Source of the DNA: Catenuloplanes atrovinosus | Lineage (GTDB): Bacteria; Actinomycetota; Actinomycetes; Mycobacteriales; Micromonosporaceae | Length of the DNA: 64,000 nucleotides | NCBI RefSeq assembly: GCF_031458235.1 | Contig: NZ_JAVDYB010000001.1 | Coordinates: forward strand, 2,191,001 to 2,255,000 | Reading direction: 5' to 3' | Shown: positions 39,593 to 48,809 of the stretch, one piece after another | Position numbering within the stretch: position 1 is the first letter of the stretch | Layout of the letters: every line of letters begins with the position of its first letter | Notes under the pieces: model-generated | Seen by the model: only the letters and a program-made list of their open reading frames with translations | What the model was told of the DNA's origin: nothing | Database searches by the model: none | Translations under genes and position numbers: made by a program

Positions 39593-41323
39593 GTGCGTAG
39601 ATCCACCGCGGGCGCCGCGATCATGCTCACCACGGCGCTGGTGATCACCGGGAGCGGTGTTCCGGCCAGCGCCGCGGTCGACCCGTTCGCCGCGTTCGCC
39701 GACCAGGAGGTGACCTGGGGGCCGTGCGCGTTCACCCCGGAGCCGGATGCGCGGCCCGCCGAGTGCGCGGTCATCACGGTGGCCCGCGACTGGGCCACGC
39801 CCGGCAACGGGCGCACCATCCAGGTCTCCATCAGCCGGGTCGCCGCGAGCGGTGAGAAGCTCGGCTCCCTGCTCATCAACCCGGGCGGCCCGGGTGGTCA
39901 GGGCACGTCGCTGCCCGGCGCGCTGGCCGCCGTCCAGCCCGGACTGCACGAGCGCTACGCGCTGATCGGGATGGACCCGCGCGGCACCGGGCAGGAGGGC
40001 GGCACCACGCCCGAGTTCGAGACCTGCGAGGTGCCGCTCGACCGGATCTCCCAGCGCACCGACCTGGACGCCCGGGACCGGTCGGCGGAGAGCATCGCCG
40101 AGCACCAGAAACTGCCGCGCGCGATGGCGGAGGCCTGCCAGAGCGAGGCGCTCGCGCCGTTCATCACCACCTGGCAGACCGCGCACGACATGGAGCTGAT
40201 CCGGATCCTGCTCGGCGAGCCGCGGCTGGACTACCTCGGCTACTCGTACGGCACCTGGCTCGGTGCCAAGTACGCGTCGCTGTTCCCGGGCAGCGCCGGC
40301 AAGATGGTGCTGGACTCCAGCATGAACTTCCAGGGCCGCCTGCAGGCCACGTTCGAGGCCTGGCCGCCGATCAACCAGCGGCTCTTCGACGCCCAGTTCC
40401 TGCCGTGGATGACGCGGCAGTTCCCGGACGTGGTCGGCACCACGCCCGAGGAGGCCAAGGCCAACTGGGAGCGGGCCCGGGTCTGGTTCGCGGCCCAGGA
40501 GGTCAGCCCGAACGACTACGACCTCGCGTTCGCCGGCCTCGGCTCGCCGTTCGCCTGGATGCTGGCCGCGCTGGTGTTCACGATCGGCGTGACCGGCGCC
40601 AACGGTGGGGAGCCCACGCTGACCGACTCCCCTCTCGCGCCGATGCTGGACGCGCAGTCCCGGGAGCGGTTCGGCGTGCCGCTGGGCGAGCTGACGCCCG
40701 CGGTGGCCGCCAAGGCGCTCGCGGACGACCCGGAGGACTACGGGCTCGTGCCGACCACCCGGCTCGCGGTGGCCTGCGGTGACCAGCCGACCCGATCGGC
40801 CGCCTGGTACAAGCGGCTCAGCGACGAGCAGGGCCCGCGCTACCCGCTGCTGGGCTGGGAGTACGGCATCTACACCGAGCCGTGCGCGTTCTGGTCGGAC
40901 GCGCCGCGCCAGCAGCTTCCGCAGCTGCCCGCGGAGGTCACCGGCCGGCTGCTGGTGGTGCAGAGCGAGTTCGACCCGCAGACCGGCTACGAGCAGGCCC
41001 GCGGCGCGGTCCGGGCCGCGCCCGGCGTCAGCATGGTGTCGGTGGACGACAGCCCGTTCCACGGTCAGTACGCGTTCGAGGGAAACCCGTGCGTGGACGG
41101 CATGGTGAACGTGTTCCTGCTGCACAACTCGCGTCCGGCCTCGGGCACCTGCCCGGGCCTGCCGCTGCCGGCCGAGACCGAGGTGTTCCCGGTGGACGGC
41201 CCGGTCCGCACGCCGGCCGCCGCGACGATGTCGGCCTCGTCGGTCGCGCCGCTGCCCGGGCTGCGCGCCGCGGTGCAGGACATGATCAGTGAGGTGAACA
41301 CGCCGCCGGGCGTGGGCCGCTGA
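39593..41323 (+). CDS. Secreted tripeptidyl-aminopeptidase-like S33 alpha/beta hydrolase, copy A
   Basis: The product is 576 residues from GTG 39593 behind GAAAGGA (39581-39587). The signal is [20 protein letters not shown], cleaved near PASAA. The S33 core has [15 protein letters not shown] (oxyanion loop, about 85-100). The nucleophile Ser is in [18 protein letters not shown] (residue 218). [12 protein letters not shown] holds the acidic residue and [16 protein letters not shown] the His, near the C-terminus. Cys residues (TEPCAFW, GNPCVDG) suggest disulfides outside the cell. It resembles the SlpD/tripeptidyl aminopeptidases of streptomycetes that remove tripeptides from proteins. The downstream oligopeptide transporter suggests uptake of its products. 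Confidence 0.9.
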   Translation: MRRSTAGAAIMLTTALVITGSGVPASAAVDPFAAFADQEVTWGPCAFTPEPDARPAECAVITVARDWATPGNGRTIQVSISRVAASGEKLGSLLINPGGPGGQGTSLPGALAAVQPGLHERYALIGMDPRGTGQEGGTTPEFETCEVPLDRISQRTDLDARDRSAESIAEHQKLPRAMAEACQSEALAPFITTWQTAHDMELIRILLGEPRLDYLGYSYGTWLGAKYASLFPGSAGKMVLDSSMNFQGRLQATFEAWPPINQRLFDAQFLPWMTRQFPDVVGTTPEEAKANWERARVWFAAQEVSPNDYDLAFAGLGSPFAWMLAALVFTIGVTGANGGEPTLTDSPLAPMLDAQSRERFGVPLGELTPAVAAKALADDPEDYGLVPTTRLAVACGDQPTRSAAWYKRLSDEQGPRYPLLGWEYGIYTEPCAFWSDAPRQQLPQLPAEVTGRLLVVQSEFDPQTGYEQARGAVRAAPGVSMVSVDDSPFHGQYAFEGNPCVDGMVNVFLLHNSRPASGTCPGLPLPAETEVFPVDGPVRTPAAATMSASSVAPLPGLRAAVQDMISEVNTPPGVGR

Positions 41324-41345
41324 CCTGACGCCGATCCGATGACGG

Positions 41346-41375
41346 GGTGCGCGGGCTCCGCGGAGCCCGCGCACC
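41346..41375. terminator. Hairpin after peptidase A
   Basis: A perfect 15-bp inverted repeat, GGTGCGCGGGCTCCG and its complement, with no loop bases spare (the centre pairs CGCGG). It is the shorter sister of the 34-bp one at 43591 and terminates peptidase A, or folds when read either way. Confidence 0.6.
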
Positions 41376-41703
41376 TCACGCGTCCGACGTGGCGGCGTGG
41401 CGGACCCGCTGCGCCCGCGGGTCCGGGACCGGGGCCGCGGCGAGCAGCCGCTGGGCGTACGGGCAGTGACGGCCGCAGCGCCAGCGCCCGCGCGATCACC
41501 ACCCGCTGGCGCTGACCGCCGGACAGCTCGTGCGGGTACCGCTCGGCGAACGACGCGTCCAGCCGTACCGCCTCCAGCAGCTCGGCCACCCGGGTGCGCG
41601 CGCCGGTGCCGCGGGCGTGCAGCTCGACCGGCTCCGCGATGCTGTCGCCGACCGTGCGGCGCGGGTCCAGCGCGGCGGCCGGATCCTGGAAGACCACGCC
41701 GAG
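41376..41703 (-). pseudogene. Truncated ABC ATPase 3' end (duplication remnant)
   Basis: This is a copy of the end of the ATPase gene at 43623-45215. It reads [20 protein letters not shown] and then [20 protein letters not shown], after which the frame is wrong. A 217-bp deletion (equivalent to 43711-43927), not a multiple of three, removes the Walker B and D-loop region. The 5' 1 kb including both Walker A motifs is also absent. It cannot make an active ATPase. It marks the right end of duplication unit 1. Confidence 0.9.
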
Positions 41704-41749
41704 TCCGCGGCGGCCCGCCTCGATGCACCGGCTGCCTACGGTTCCTCCT

Positions 41750-41769
41750 CCGAAAGTACTACCTCTCAT
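41750..41769. promoter_or_regulatory. Degraded inverted repeat upstream of peptidase B
   Basis: The left arm CCGAAAG and the spacer TACTAC are kept but the right arm reads CTCTCAT instead of CTTTCGG, so symmetry is lost. Confidence 0.5.
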
Positions 41770-41843
41770 CAATCCGCCGTGACGCGGAGGCGCTCGCGAT
41801 GGTGATATCGATGCCACCAGATCCCTGCCACGAAAGGACTACC

Positions 41844-43574
41844 GTGCGTAGATCCACCGCGGGCGCCGCGATCATGCTCACCACGGCGCTGGTGATCACC
41901 GGGAGCGGTGTTCCGGCCAGCGCCGCGGTCGACCCGTTCGCCGCGTTCGCCGACCAGGAGGTGACCTGGGGGCCGTGCGCGTTCACCCCGGAGCCGGATG
42001 CGCGGCCCGCCGAGTGCGCGGTCATCACGGTGGCCCGCGACTGGGCCACGCCCGGCAACGGGCGCACCATCCAGGTCTCCATCAGCCGGATCGCCCCGAG
42101 CGGTGAGAAACTCGGCTCCCTACTGATCAATCCGGGCGGCCCCGGCGTCCAGGCGACGTCGATGCCCAGCGCGCTGGCCGCGGCGCAGCCCGGACTGCAC
42201 GAGCGGTACGCGCTGATCGGGATGGACCCGCGCGGCACCGGGCAGCAGGGCGGCAACTCGCCCGAGGCGGAGACCTGCGCGGTACCGCTCGACCGACTCT
42301 CCCAGCGCCTCGACCTCGATGCCCGGGACCGGTCGGCGGAGAGCATCGCCGAGCACCAGAAGGCACCCCGCGCGATCGCGGAGGCCTGCCAGAGCGTGGC
42401 GCTCGCCCCGTTCATCACCACCTGGCAGACCGCGCACGACATGGAGCTGATCCGGATCCTGCTCGGCGAGCCGCGGCTGGACTACCTCGGCTACTCCTAC
42501 GGCACCTGGCTCGGTGCCAAGTACGCGTCGCTGTTCCCGGGCAGCGCTGGCAAGATGGTGCTGGACTCCAACGTGAACTTCCAGGGCCGGTATCAGGCCG
42601 CGTTCGAGTCGTGGCCGCCGATCAACCAGCGGCTCTTGGACGACCAATTCCTGCCGTGGATGGCCCGGCAGTTCCCGGACGTCGTCGGCGCCACGCCGGC
42701 GGAGGCCAAGGCCAGCCGGGAGCGGGGCCGTGCCTGGTTCGCCGCCCAGGGCGAGAGCCCGGACGTCTACGACCGCGTGTTCGTCGGCATGGGCTCGTCG
42801 CAGGCCTGGGTGGTGGCCGCGCTGGTGTTCGTGCTGAGCGTGTCCGGCGCGGACCAGGAGGAGCCCACGCTGGTCGATTCCGCTCTCGCACCGGCGCTGG
42901 ACGCGCGGTCCCGGGAGCGTTTCGGCCTGCCGCTGGCCGAACTGACGCCCGCCGCGGTCGCCGAGGCGCTCGCCGACGACCCCGAGGATTACCTGCACGC
43001 GCCGGTCACCCGTTTCGCGGTGGCCTGCGGTGACCAGCCGACCCGCTCGGCCGCGTGGTACAAGCGGCTCAGCGACGAGCAGGGCCCGCGGTACCCGCTG
43101 TTCGGCTGGCTGTACGGCATCGGCCTCGAGCCGTGCGCGTTCTGGTCGGACGCGCCGCGCCAGGAGCTGCCGCAGCTGCCCGCGGAGGTCACCGGCCGGG
43201 TGCTGATGGTGCAGAGCGAGTTCGACCCGCAGACCGGGTACGAGCAGGCCCGCGCCGCTGCCCAGGCCGCGCCCGGAGTGAGCATGATCTCGGTGGACGA
43301 CAGCCCGTTCCACGGGCAGTACGCCTTCGAGGGCAACCCGTGCGTGGACGGCATGGTGAACGTGTTCCTGCTGCGCAACTCGCGTCCCGGCTCGGCCACC
43401 TGCCCCGGCCTCCCGCTGCCTGAGGAGACCGAGGTGTTCCCGGTGGACGGCCCGGTCCGCACTCGCGCGGCCGCGACGATGTCCGAGTCGTCCGTCGCGC
43501 CGCTGGCCGAGCTGCGCGCCGAGGTGCAGAACATGATCAGTGAGGGCAACACGCCGCTGGGTCTGGCGGACTGA
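41844..43574 (+). CDS. Secreted tripeptidyl-aminopeptidase-like S33 hydrolase, copy B
   Basis: The product is 576 residues from GTG 41844 with the same ribosome site as copy A. The first ~82 codons are identical to copy A. Later segments diverge in many positions (for example residues about 90-190 and 290-370), with the Ser ([11 protein letters not shown], residue 218), [10 protein letters not shown] and [14 protein letters not shown] motifs kept. The catalytic triad therefore appears complete. Differences lie mostly on likely substrate-side and surface segments, so the two may differ in specificity. It is followed by a long terminator and the oligopeptide transporter operon on the other strand. 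Confidence 0.9.
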   Translation: MRRSTAGAAIMLTTALVITGSGVPASAAVDPFAAFADQEVTWGPCAFTPEPDARPAECAVITVARDWATPGNGRTIQVSISRIAPSGEKLGSLLINPGGPGVQATSMPSALAAAQPGLHERYALIGMDPRGTGQQGGNSPEAETCAVPLDRLSQRLDLDARDRSAESIAEHQKAPRAIAEACQSVALAPFITTWQTAHDMELIRILLGEPRLDYLGYSYGTWLGAKYASLFPGSAGKMVLDSNVNFQGRYQAAFESWPPINQRLLDDQFLPWMARQFPDVVGATPAEAKASRERGRAWFAAQGESPDVYDRVFVGMGSSQAWVVAALVFVLSVSGADQEEPTLVDSALAPALDARSRERFGLPLAELTPAAVAEALADDPEDYLHAPVTRFAVACGDQPTRSAAWYKRLSDEQGPRYPLFGWLYGIGLEPCAFWSDAPRQELPQLPAEVTGRVLMVQSEFDPQTGYEQARAAAQAAPGVSMISVDDSPFHGQYAFEGNPCVDGMVNVFLLRNSRPGSATCPGLPLPEETEVFPVDGPVRTRAAATMSESSVAPLAELRAEVQNMISEGNTPLGLAD

Positions 43575-43590
43575 CCTCACCGTCGATGGT

Positions 43591-43624
43591 GAGGTGCGCG
43601 GGCTCCGCGGAGCCCGCGCACCTC
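43591..43624. terminator. Perfect 34-bp inverted repeat between convergent genes
   Basis: Two 17-bp arms, GAGGTGCGCGGGCTCCG and its complement, meet without a spacer. It lies 16 bp past the peptidase B stop and touches the ATPase stop (43623), so it can act for both convergent transcripts. A second small repeat (CCTCACC ... GGTGAGG) overlaps its left side. Confidence 0.8.
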
Positions 43625-45215
43625 ACGCGTCCGACGTGGCGGCGTGCCGGGCGCGCTGCGCCCGCGGGTCCGGCACCGGGGCCGCGGCGAGCAGCCGCCG
43701 CGTGTACGGGTGGGACGGCGCGGTCAGCACCTCGCCGGTCGGGCCCTCCTCCACGATCCGGCCGCGGTGCATCACGGCCACCCGGTGCGCGATCGCGCGG
43801 ACCACGGCCAGGTCGTGGCTGATGAACAGGCAGGCGAAGCCGTACTCCCGCTGCAACTCGGCCAGCAGCGACAGCACCTCGGCCTGGATGGACACGTCCA
43901 GCGCGCTGGTCGGCTCGTCCGCGATCAGCAGCGACGGCCGCAGCGCCAGCGCCCGCGCGATCACGACCCGCTGGCGCTGACCGCCGGACAGCTCGTGCGG
44001 GTACCGCTCGGCGAACGACGCGTCCAGCCGTACCGCCTCCAGCAGCTCGGCCACCCGGGTGCGCGCGTCGGTGCCGCGGGCGTGCAGCTCGACCGGCTCC
44101 GCGATGCTGTCGCCGACCGTGCGGCGCGGGTCCAGCGCGGCGGCCGGGTCCTGGAAGACCACGCCGACCCGGGCCCGCACGGACCGCAGCGCCCCGCGCC
44201 GCGCCGTGCCGATCTCCAGGCCGTCGACCGTGACCGTGCCGGAGGTGATCGGGGCCAGCCCGACCAGCGCGCGGCCGATCGTGGACTTGCCGGAGCCGGA
44301 CTCGCCGACCAGCCCGGTCACGGTGCCGGCCGGGAGGTCCAGGGACACGCCGTCGACCGCGCGCACCCGCCGGTCGTACACCACGGACAGGTCGCGGATG
44401 GACACCGCGGTCCCGGCCGCGTCCGGCGCCGCGGGGAACTCGCCGGTCAGCGACGGGACCGCGGCCAGCAGCGCGCGCGTGTAGTCGTGCGACGGCGCGC
44501 CGAACAGCGACTCGACCGGCGCGGACTCCACCACCGAGCCGGCGCGCATCACCACCACGTCGTCCGCGAGGTCGGCGACCACGCCCATGTCGTGCGTGAT
44601 CAGCAGGATCGCCGTGCCGTGCGTGTCGCGCAGCCGGCGGAGCAGCGCGAGGATGCCGGCCTGCACGGTCACGTCCAGCGCGGTGGTCGGCTCGTCCGCG
44701 ATCAGCACCTCGGGTTCGCAGCTGATCGCCATCGCGATCATCGCGCGCTGGAGCTGGCCGCCGGAGAGCTGGTGCGGGTACGACGCGGCCACCCGCTCCG
44801 GCGCGTCCAGCCCGGCCTCGGCCAGCAGCGACAGCACGCGGTCCCGCAGCGCCGCGCGCCCCGGCCGGCGGTGGACCGACACGGCCTCCGCGATCTGCGC
44901 GCCGATGGTGTGCACCGGGTTCCACGCGCTCATCGGCTCCTGGAAGATCGTGCCGATCCGGGCGCCGCGGACCGCGCGCAGCGCCGCCGGTGACGCGCCG
45001 ACCAGTTCCTCCCCGCCGAGCCGGATGTGCCCGGACACGGCGGCGGACGGCGGCAGCAGGCCGAGCGCGGCCATCGCGGTCACCGACTTGCCCGACCCCG
45101 ACTCGCCGACCAGCGCGAGAATCCGCCCGCGGCGCAACGCGAACGTCACGCCGCGGGCGGCCCGCACCTGGCCGAAGGCGACGGAGACCCCGTCGAACTC
45201 CAGCACGTCGCTCAC
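43623..45215 (-). CDS. Oligopeptide ABC transporter ATPase, two fused nucleotide-binding domains (DppDF-type)
   Basis: The product is 530 residues from GTG 45215. It has two complete ABC domains. Domain 1 (about 1-260): Walker A GESGSGKSVT (near 36), signature QLSGGQLQRAMIAMAI and Walker B VLIADEPTTALD. Domain 2 (about 275-510): [26 protein letters not shown] and [12 protein letters not shown], each followed by the His-switch (ITHDMGVVAD, ISHDLAVVRA) and the DppD/F-type HPYTRRLLAA end. It powers the transporter with the two permeases. It is last in the leftward operon and overlaps the binding-protein stop by 4 bp. Its 3' half was copied in the tandem duplication. Confidence 0.93.
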   Translation of the reverse strand: MSDVLEFDGVSVAFGQVRAARGVTFALRRGRILALVGESGSGKSVTAMAALGLLPPSAAVSGHIRLGGEELVGASPAALRAVRGARIGTIFQEPMSAWNPVHTIGAQIAEAVSVHRRPGRAALRDRVLSLLAEAGLDAPERVAASYPHQLSGGQLQRAMIAMAISCEPEVLIADEPTTALDVTVQAGILALLRRLRDTHGTAILLITHDMGVVADLADDVVVMRAGSVVESAPVESLFGAPSHDYTRALLAAVPSLTGEFPAAPDAAGTAVSIRDLSVVYDRRVRAVDGVSLDLPAGTVTGLVGESGSGKSTIGRALVGLAPITSGTVTVDGLEIGTARRGALRSVRARVGVVFQDPAAALDPRRTVGDSIAEPVELHARGTDARTRVAELLEAVRLDASFAERYPHELSGGQRQRVVIARALALRPSLLIADEPTSALDVSIQAEVLSLLAELQREYGFACLFISHDLAVVRAIAHRVAVMHRGRIVEEGPTGEVLTAPSHPYTRRLLAAAPVPDPRAQRARHAATSDA

Positions 45216-46867
45216 TGCTTCAGCGACGCCTTCAGGTAGTTCGGGTACGCCGGGAACTCGCCGATGTAGAAGTTCTCCACGTTGGACCCGCGCAGGAACG
45301 AGTTCTTCGTGTAGATCAGCGGTACCACCGGCACGTCCTGGAGGATGCGCCGGTCCGCCTGCGCCCACAGCGCCTGCGACTTGGCCGGGTCGACCTCCGC
45401 GGTGGCCTGTGCGATGAGCTGGTCCACCTCGGGCACCGAGTACCGGGAGAGGTTGAACCCGCCGCCACCGATCTCGCTGGAGGCGAACAGCGGCTGGATG
45501 TTGCCGTTCGCGGACGGGAAGTCCGGCTGCCAGGAGGTGAGCGTCAGGTCCCAGTCGTCGCGCTCGCCGCTGGTGACGTGCTCGAACCAGGACTCGTACT
45601 CCTCGGTGCGGATGGTGACCTCGATGCCGGCCCGCGCGAAGCCCTGCTGCAGCGCCTGCGCCTGGCTGCTCCACTGCCCGTCGCTGCGGGCCAGCAGCGT
45701 CAGCTTCGGCGCGGTCTGCCCGGCCTCGGTCAGCAGCGCCTTGGCCTTCTCGACGTCGCCGGACGGGTCCGCCGGGAAGAGGTCGTACTCCACCCGGCCG
45801 GGGATGCCCGGCGTGATCAGCGTGGTGGCCAGCCCGCCGCCGATCTCGCCGCCGGACGCGACCTGGTAGGCGCGCTTGTCCGCGGCGTAGGCGAGCGCCT
45901 GGCGTACCCGCACGTCGGTGATCTTCTTGGTGTTGATCGCCAGGTAGGCGAGCGCGCCCGGCGACGAGGTGACGATCCGGTCCTTGACCGCGGGGTTCGC
46001 CTGCGCCTGCGCGAGCTGGGCCGGCGGCACGAAGTTGGCGCCGAAGGCGAAGCGGTCGTCGCCGGAGTCCGCGACCAGCCGCTGCGCCGCGACCGTGGTG
46101 TCCTGCCCGAGCTGGAAGATGATCTTGTCAGGACCGGCGGTACGCACCGGGTCCGTCTCCTGCTTCCACGCCGGGTTGCGCTCCAGCACCGCCTCGGACC
46201 CGGCCGTGTAGGAGGTGATCTGGTACGGCCCGGACGCGACCGGGCTCCGGCCGTACTCCGCCGGGTTGTCCTTGGCCTGCGGCACCGGCGCGAACGCGGG
46301 CATGGACGCGATCCACGGCCAGTCGCCGTAGGCGTTCTTCAGCGTGAACGTGATCGTCCTGTCGTCCGGCGTGGCGATCGAGTCCAGCGACTGCCCGTCG
46401 TACGGTCCCTCGTAGGTGTCCCCGCCGGCCAGCAACGCCTTGTGGTAACCGAGACCGCCGCCGAGCTCCGGCGCGAACGAGCGCTCCAGGCCGTACTTGA
46501 TGTCCTTCGTGGTGATCGGCGAGCCGTCCGGGTAGGTCAGCCCGTCCTTCAGCGTGAACGTCCAGGTCTTGCCGCCGTCCGTGGTGGTGCCGGTGTCGGT
46601 GGCCAGGTCCGCCACCACCGCGGGCGGCTTGCCCGGCGAGATGTCCCAGGTGGTGAGCCGGCGCAGCACCAGGCCGCCGGAGGTGATCGCCAGCGTCTGG
46701 CTCTTGGCCGGGTCCAGGTTGAACTCCGACGCCGAGGACAGGATGCGCAGCGTGCCACCCTTCTGTGCGGCCGTCGTCGCCTCCGCCGAGGGGGAGGGGT
46801 TGGCGTTGCACGCGGTCAGCCCCAGGATCACTGCGGCGGCCGCGGCAACGGCTAGGCGGGCTCTCAT
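45212..46867 (-). CDS. Oligopeptide ABC transporter substrate-binding lipoprotein (SBP family 5)
   Basis: The product is 551 residues from ATG 46867. The lipobox is LGLTACNANP (Cys near 20). The SBP_bac_5 core includes KGGTLRILSSASEFNLDPAK, GKTWTFTLKDGLTYPDG, DIKYGLERSFAPELGGG, PVASGPYQITSYTAGSEAVL and VRQALAYAADKRAYQVA (the family motif 'R-x-A-x-x-x-A-x-D-R'). It binds peptides or related solutes and delivers them to the permeases. It lies between the permease and ATPase genes, with 11 bp to the permease and a 4-bp overlap with the ATPase. Confidence 0.93.
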   Translation of the reverse strand: MRARLAVAAAAAVILGLTACNANPSPSAEATTAAQKGGTLRILSSASEFNLDPAKSQTLAITSGGLVLRRLTTWDISPGKPPAVVADLATDTGTTTDGGKTWTFTLKDGLTYPDGSPITTKDIKYGLERSFAPELGGGLGYHKALLAGGDTYEGPYDGQSLDSIATPDDRTITFTLKNAYGDWPWIASMPAFAPVPQAKDNPAEYGRSPVASGPYQITSYTAGSEAVLERNPAWKQETDPVRTAGPDKIIFQLGQDTTVAAQRLVADSGDDRFAFGANFVPPAQLAQAQANPAVKDRIVTSSPGALAYLAINTKKITDVRVRQALAYAADKRAYQVASGGEIGGGLATTLITPGIPGRVEYDLFPADPSGDVEKAKALLTEAGQTAPKLTLLARSDGQWSSQAQALQQGFARAGIEVTIRTEEYESWFEHVTSGERDDWDLTLTSWQPDFPSANGNIQPLFASSEIGGGGFNLSRYSVPEVDQLIAQATAEVDPAKSQALWAQADRRILQDVPVVPLIYTKNSFLRGSNVENFYIGEFPAYPNYLKASLKQ

Positions 46868-46878
46868 CTCATTCCTCT

Positions 46879-47865
46879 CTACACATGGGTGACACGTGGG
46901 TCGAGCAGGCCGTGCGCGACGTCCACGGCGGCGTTCGCGGCCACGATCACCGCGGCGGCGAAGAGTGTGACGCCGATGATCACCGGCAGGTCGGCGTTGC
47001 CGTACGCGTCGATCAGCAGCGAGCCGAGCCCGGGCAGGCTGAACACGCGCTCGGTCAGCACCGCGCCGCCGAGCAGGCTGCCGAGGTCGAGCCCGAAGTA
47101 GGTGACGATCGGCACCAGCGTGTTGCGCAGCCCGTGCCGGCGCAGCACCGCGCCCTCGCGCAGTCCCTTGGCCCGGGCGGTGCGCACGAAGTCCTCGCTC
47201 AGCACCTCCAGCAGCTGGGTGCGGGTGAGCCGCGCGTAGACGGCCGCGGAGATCAGCGCGAGCACCAGCCACGGCAGGATCAGGTGCCAGGCCCACCGCA
47301 CCGGGTCCTCGGTCAGCGGCACGTACCCGGAGACCGGCACCATGTTCAGCGTGAACCCGAAGATCAGCAGCCCGATCAGCCCGACCAGGTAGGCGGGCGC
47401 GGACACGGCGGCCACGGACAGCGTCATCGCGGCCCGGTCCAGCAGCGAGCCGCGCCGGACCGCGGAGATCGTGCCGGCCGCCACGCCGAGCAGCAGCCAG
47501 AGCACGGCCGCGCCGATCGCCACCGAGAACGTGACCGGCGCGCGCTCCGCGATCAGCTCGGTGACCGGCTCGCCCAGCCGGAACGAGTAGCCGAAGCACG
47601 GTGCCGCGCACTCCACCGCGGCGGCCCCGGAGCCGAACGTGCGCCCGGTGGCGATCCCGCCGAGGAACGACAGGTACTGCGCGAGCAGCGGCTCGTCGTA
47701 GCCCATGAACGCGCGGGCGTCCGCGAGCCGGTCGGGCGTGCACGGGCGGCCGCAGGACATCAGCGCGGGATCGGACGGCGCCGCGATCAGCAGCGTGTAC
47801 GTGAGCAGGCTGACCACGAACAGCACGCCGAGCATGCCGCCGAGCCGCCGCAGGATGAAGATCAT
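46879..47865 (-). CDS. Oligopeptide ABC permease 1 (DppB/OppB type)
   Basis: The product is 328 residues from ATG 47865, which overlaps the stop of the other permease (47862) by 4 bp. It has the typical N-terminal helix FILRRLGGMLGVLFVVSLLT and a loop containing two CxxC-like segments (CGRPCTP, CAAPC). About five further helices follow. The permease signature loop RTARAKGLREGAVLRRHGLRNTL (EAA loop, about 232-255) contacts the ATPase. The product forms half of the membrane channel. Other members show the same 'F-x-x-x-A-x-x-R-x-L' N-terminus. Confidence 0.93.
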   Translation of the reverse strand: MIFILRRLGGMLGVLFVVSLLTYTLLIAAPSDPALMSCGRPCTPDRLADARAFMGYDEPLLAQYLSFLGGIATGRTFGSGAAAVECAAPCFGYSFRLGEPVTELIAERAPVTFSVAIGAAVLWLLLGVAAGTISAVRRGSLLDRAAMTLSVAAVSAPAYLVGLIGLLIFGFTLNMVPVSGYVPLTEDPVRWAWHLILPWLVLALISAAVYARLTRTQLLEVLSEDFVRTARAKGLREGAVLRRHGLRNTLVPIVTYFGLDLGSLLGGAVLTERVFSLPGLGSLLIDAYGNADLPVIIGVTLFAAAVIVAANAAVDVAHGLLDPRVTHV

Positions 47866-48788
47866 CGGTGCAGCTCCCGCAGCTTCGGGTCGAGCGCGTC
47901 CCGCAGCCCGTCGCCGAGCAGGTTGAACGAGAGCGTGGCGGCGAACAGCGCGCCGCCCGGGAAGATCAGGTACATCGGGTCCAGCTGCACCCAGGAGATC
48001 GCGTCGCCGATCGAGCGGCCCCACGACGGCGTGGGCGGCGGCACGCCGACGCCGAGGAACGACAGCGCCGCCTCCGCGCCGATCATCGACGGGACCAGCA
48101 TGGTGCCGAAGACCAGCACCGTGGGCACCAGGTTCGGCAGCACGTGCCGCCACAGCACCTGGTGCGGCCGGGCGCCGAGCGCGACCGCGGCGACGACGAA
48201 CGTGCGGTGCCGCAGCGCGATCGTCTGCGCGCGGACCACCCGCGCGATCGGCGGCCAGCCGAAGAAGCCGATGACCAGGACGACCAGCAACAGCCGGGGG
48301 ACCCGCGGCGGCGCCACCGCGCTGAGCGCGATCATGAAGATCAGGGCCGGAAACCCGAACACCACGTCGGTGGTACGGCTGGCGAGCGCGTCCCACCAGC
48401 CGCCGGCGAAGCCCGCGGTGGCGCCGAGCGCGACCCCGATCACCACCGCGACCACGGTGGCGGCCACGCCGACCAGCAGCGACGTGCGCGCGCCGTGCAG
48501 CACGATCGCGAACAGGTCGCGGCCGGTCATCGGCTCCACGCCGAACCAGTGCTCACCGCCGATCCCGCCGCCGGCGCCGAGCGGCACGCCGCCGTCGGAG
48601 AGCGCGTCCAGGTCGTAGGTGTAGGGGTCGTACCCGGAGAGCCGGGTGAGCAACGGCGCGGCCAGCGCGGCCACGATCATCGCCAGCGCGATCACGCCAC
48701 CGGCCACGGCCCAGTGGTCCCGCCGCAGCCGCCGCCACACGTGCCCGCGCTGCGCGGCCGGTGGTGCGGAGAACGCGATCTCCGACAC
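47862..48788 (-). CDS. Oligopeptide ABC permease 2 (DppC/OppC type)
   Basis: The product is 308 residues from GTG 48788 behind GGAGGGAC; upstream codons in frame look non-coding. The soluble N-terminus SEIAFSAPPAAQRGHVWRRL precedes the first helix (AVAGGVIALAMIVAALAAPL). EHWFGVEPMTGRDLFAIVLH is the DppC-type 'H-x-F-G-T-D-x-x-G-R-D' motif, here with Glu-Pro in place of Thr-Asp. The EAA loop reads RTFVVAAVALGARPHQVLWR (about 200-220), then HVLPNLVPTVLVFGTMLVPS. It pairs with permease 1 to form the pore and heads the leftward operon of four genes. Confidence 0.93.
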   Translation of the reverse strand: MSEIAFSAPPAAQRGHVWRRLRRDHWAVAGGVIALAMIVAALAAPLLTRLSGYDPYTYDLDALSDGGVPLGAGGGIGGEHWFGVEPMTGRDLFAIVLHGARTSLLVGVAATVVAVVIGVALGATAGFAGGWWDALASRTTDVVFGFPALIFMIALSAVAPPRVPRLLLVVLVIGFFGWPPIARVVRAQTIALRHRTFVVAAVALGARPHQVLWRHVLPNLVPTVLVFGTMLVPSMIGAEAALSFLGVGVPPPTPSWGRSIGDAISWVQLDPMYLIFPGGALFAATLSFNLLGDGLRDALDPKLRELHR

Positions 48789-48809
48789 GGATGTCCCTCC
48801 GTCACTCCA

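Larger units (their letters stand above)
39456..41702. repeat. Tandem duplication, unit 1 (peptidase A plus truncated ABC ATPase end)
   Basis: Sequence from about 39456 to 41702 corresponds to about 41708-44167 at a constant shift of 2251 bp as far as the internal deletion. The left edge lies just upstream of peptidase A. The right edge stops inside the ABC ATPase gene at ACGCCGA, after which unit 2's left-edge sequence begins. Unit 1 has lost 217 bp in the ATPase part. Confidence 0.88.
41708..44167. repeat. Tandem duplication, unit 2 (peptidase B plus intact ATPase end)
   Basis: It matches unit 1 base for base over long tracts. From 41770 to 42089 (320 bp, upstream region and first ~82 codons) it appears identical to 39519-39838, and beyond it differs in scattered positions. 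It ends at ACGCCGA inside the ATPase gene. Confidence 0.85.
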
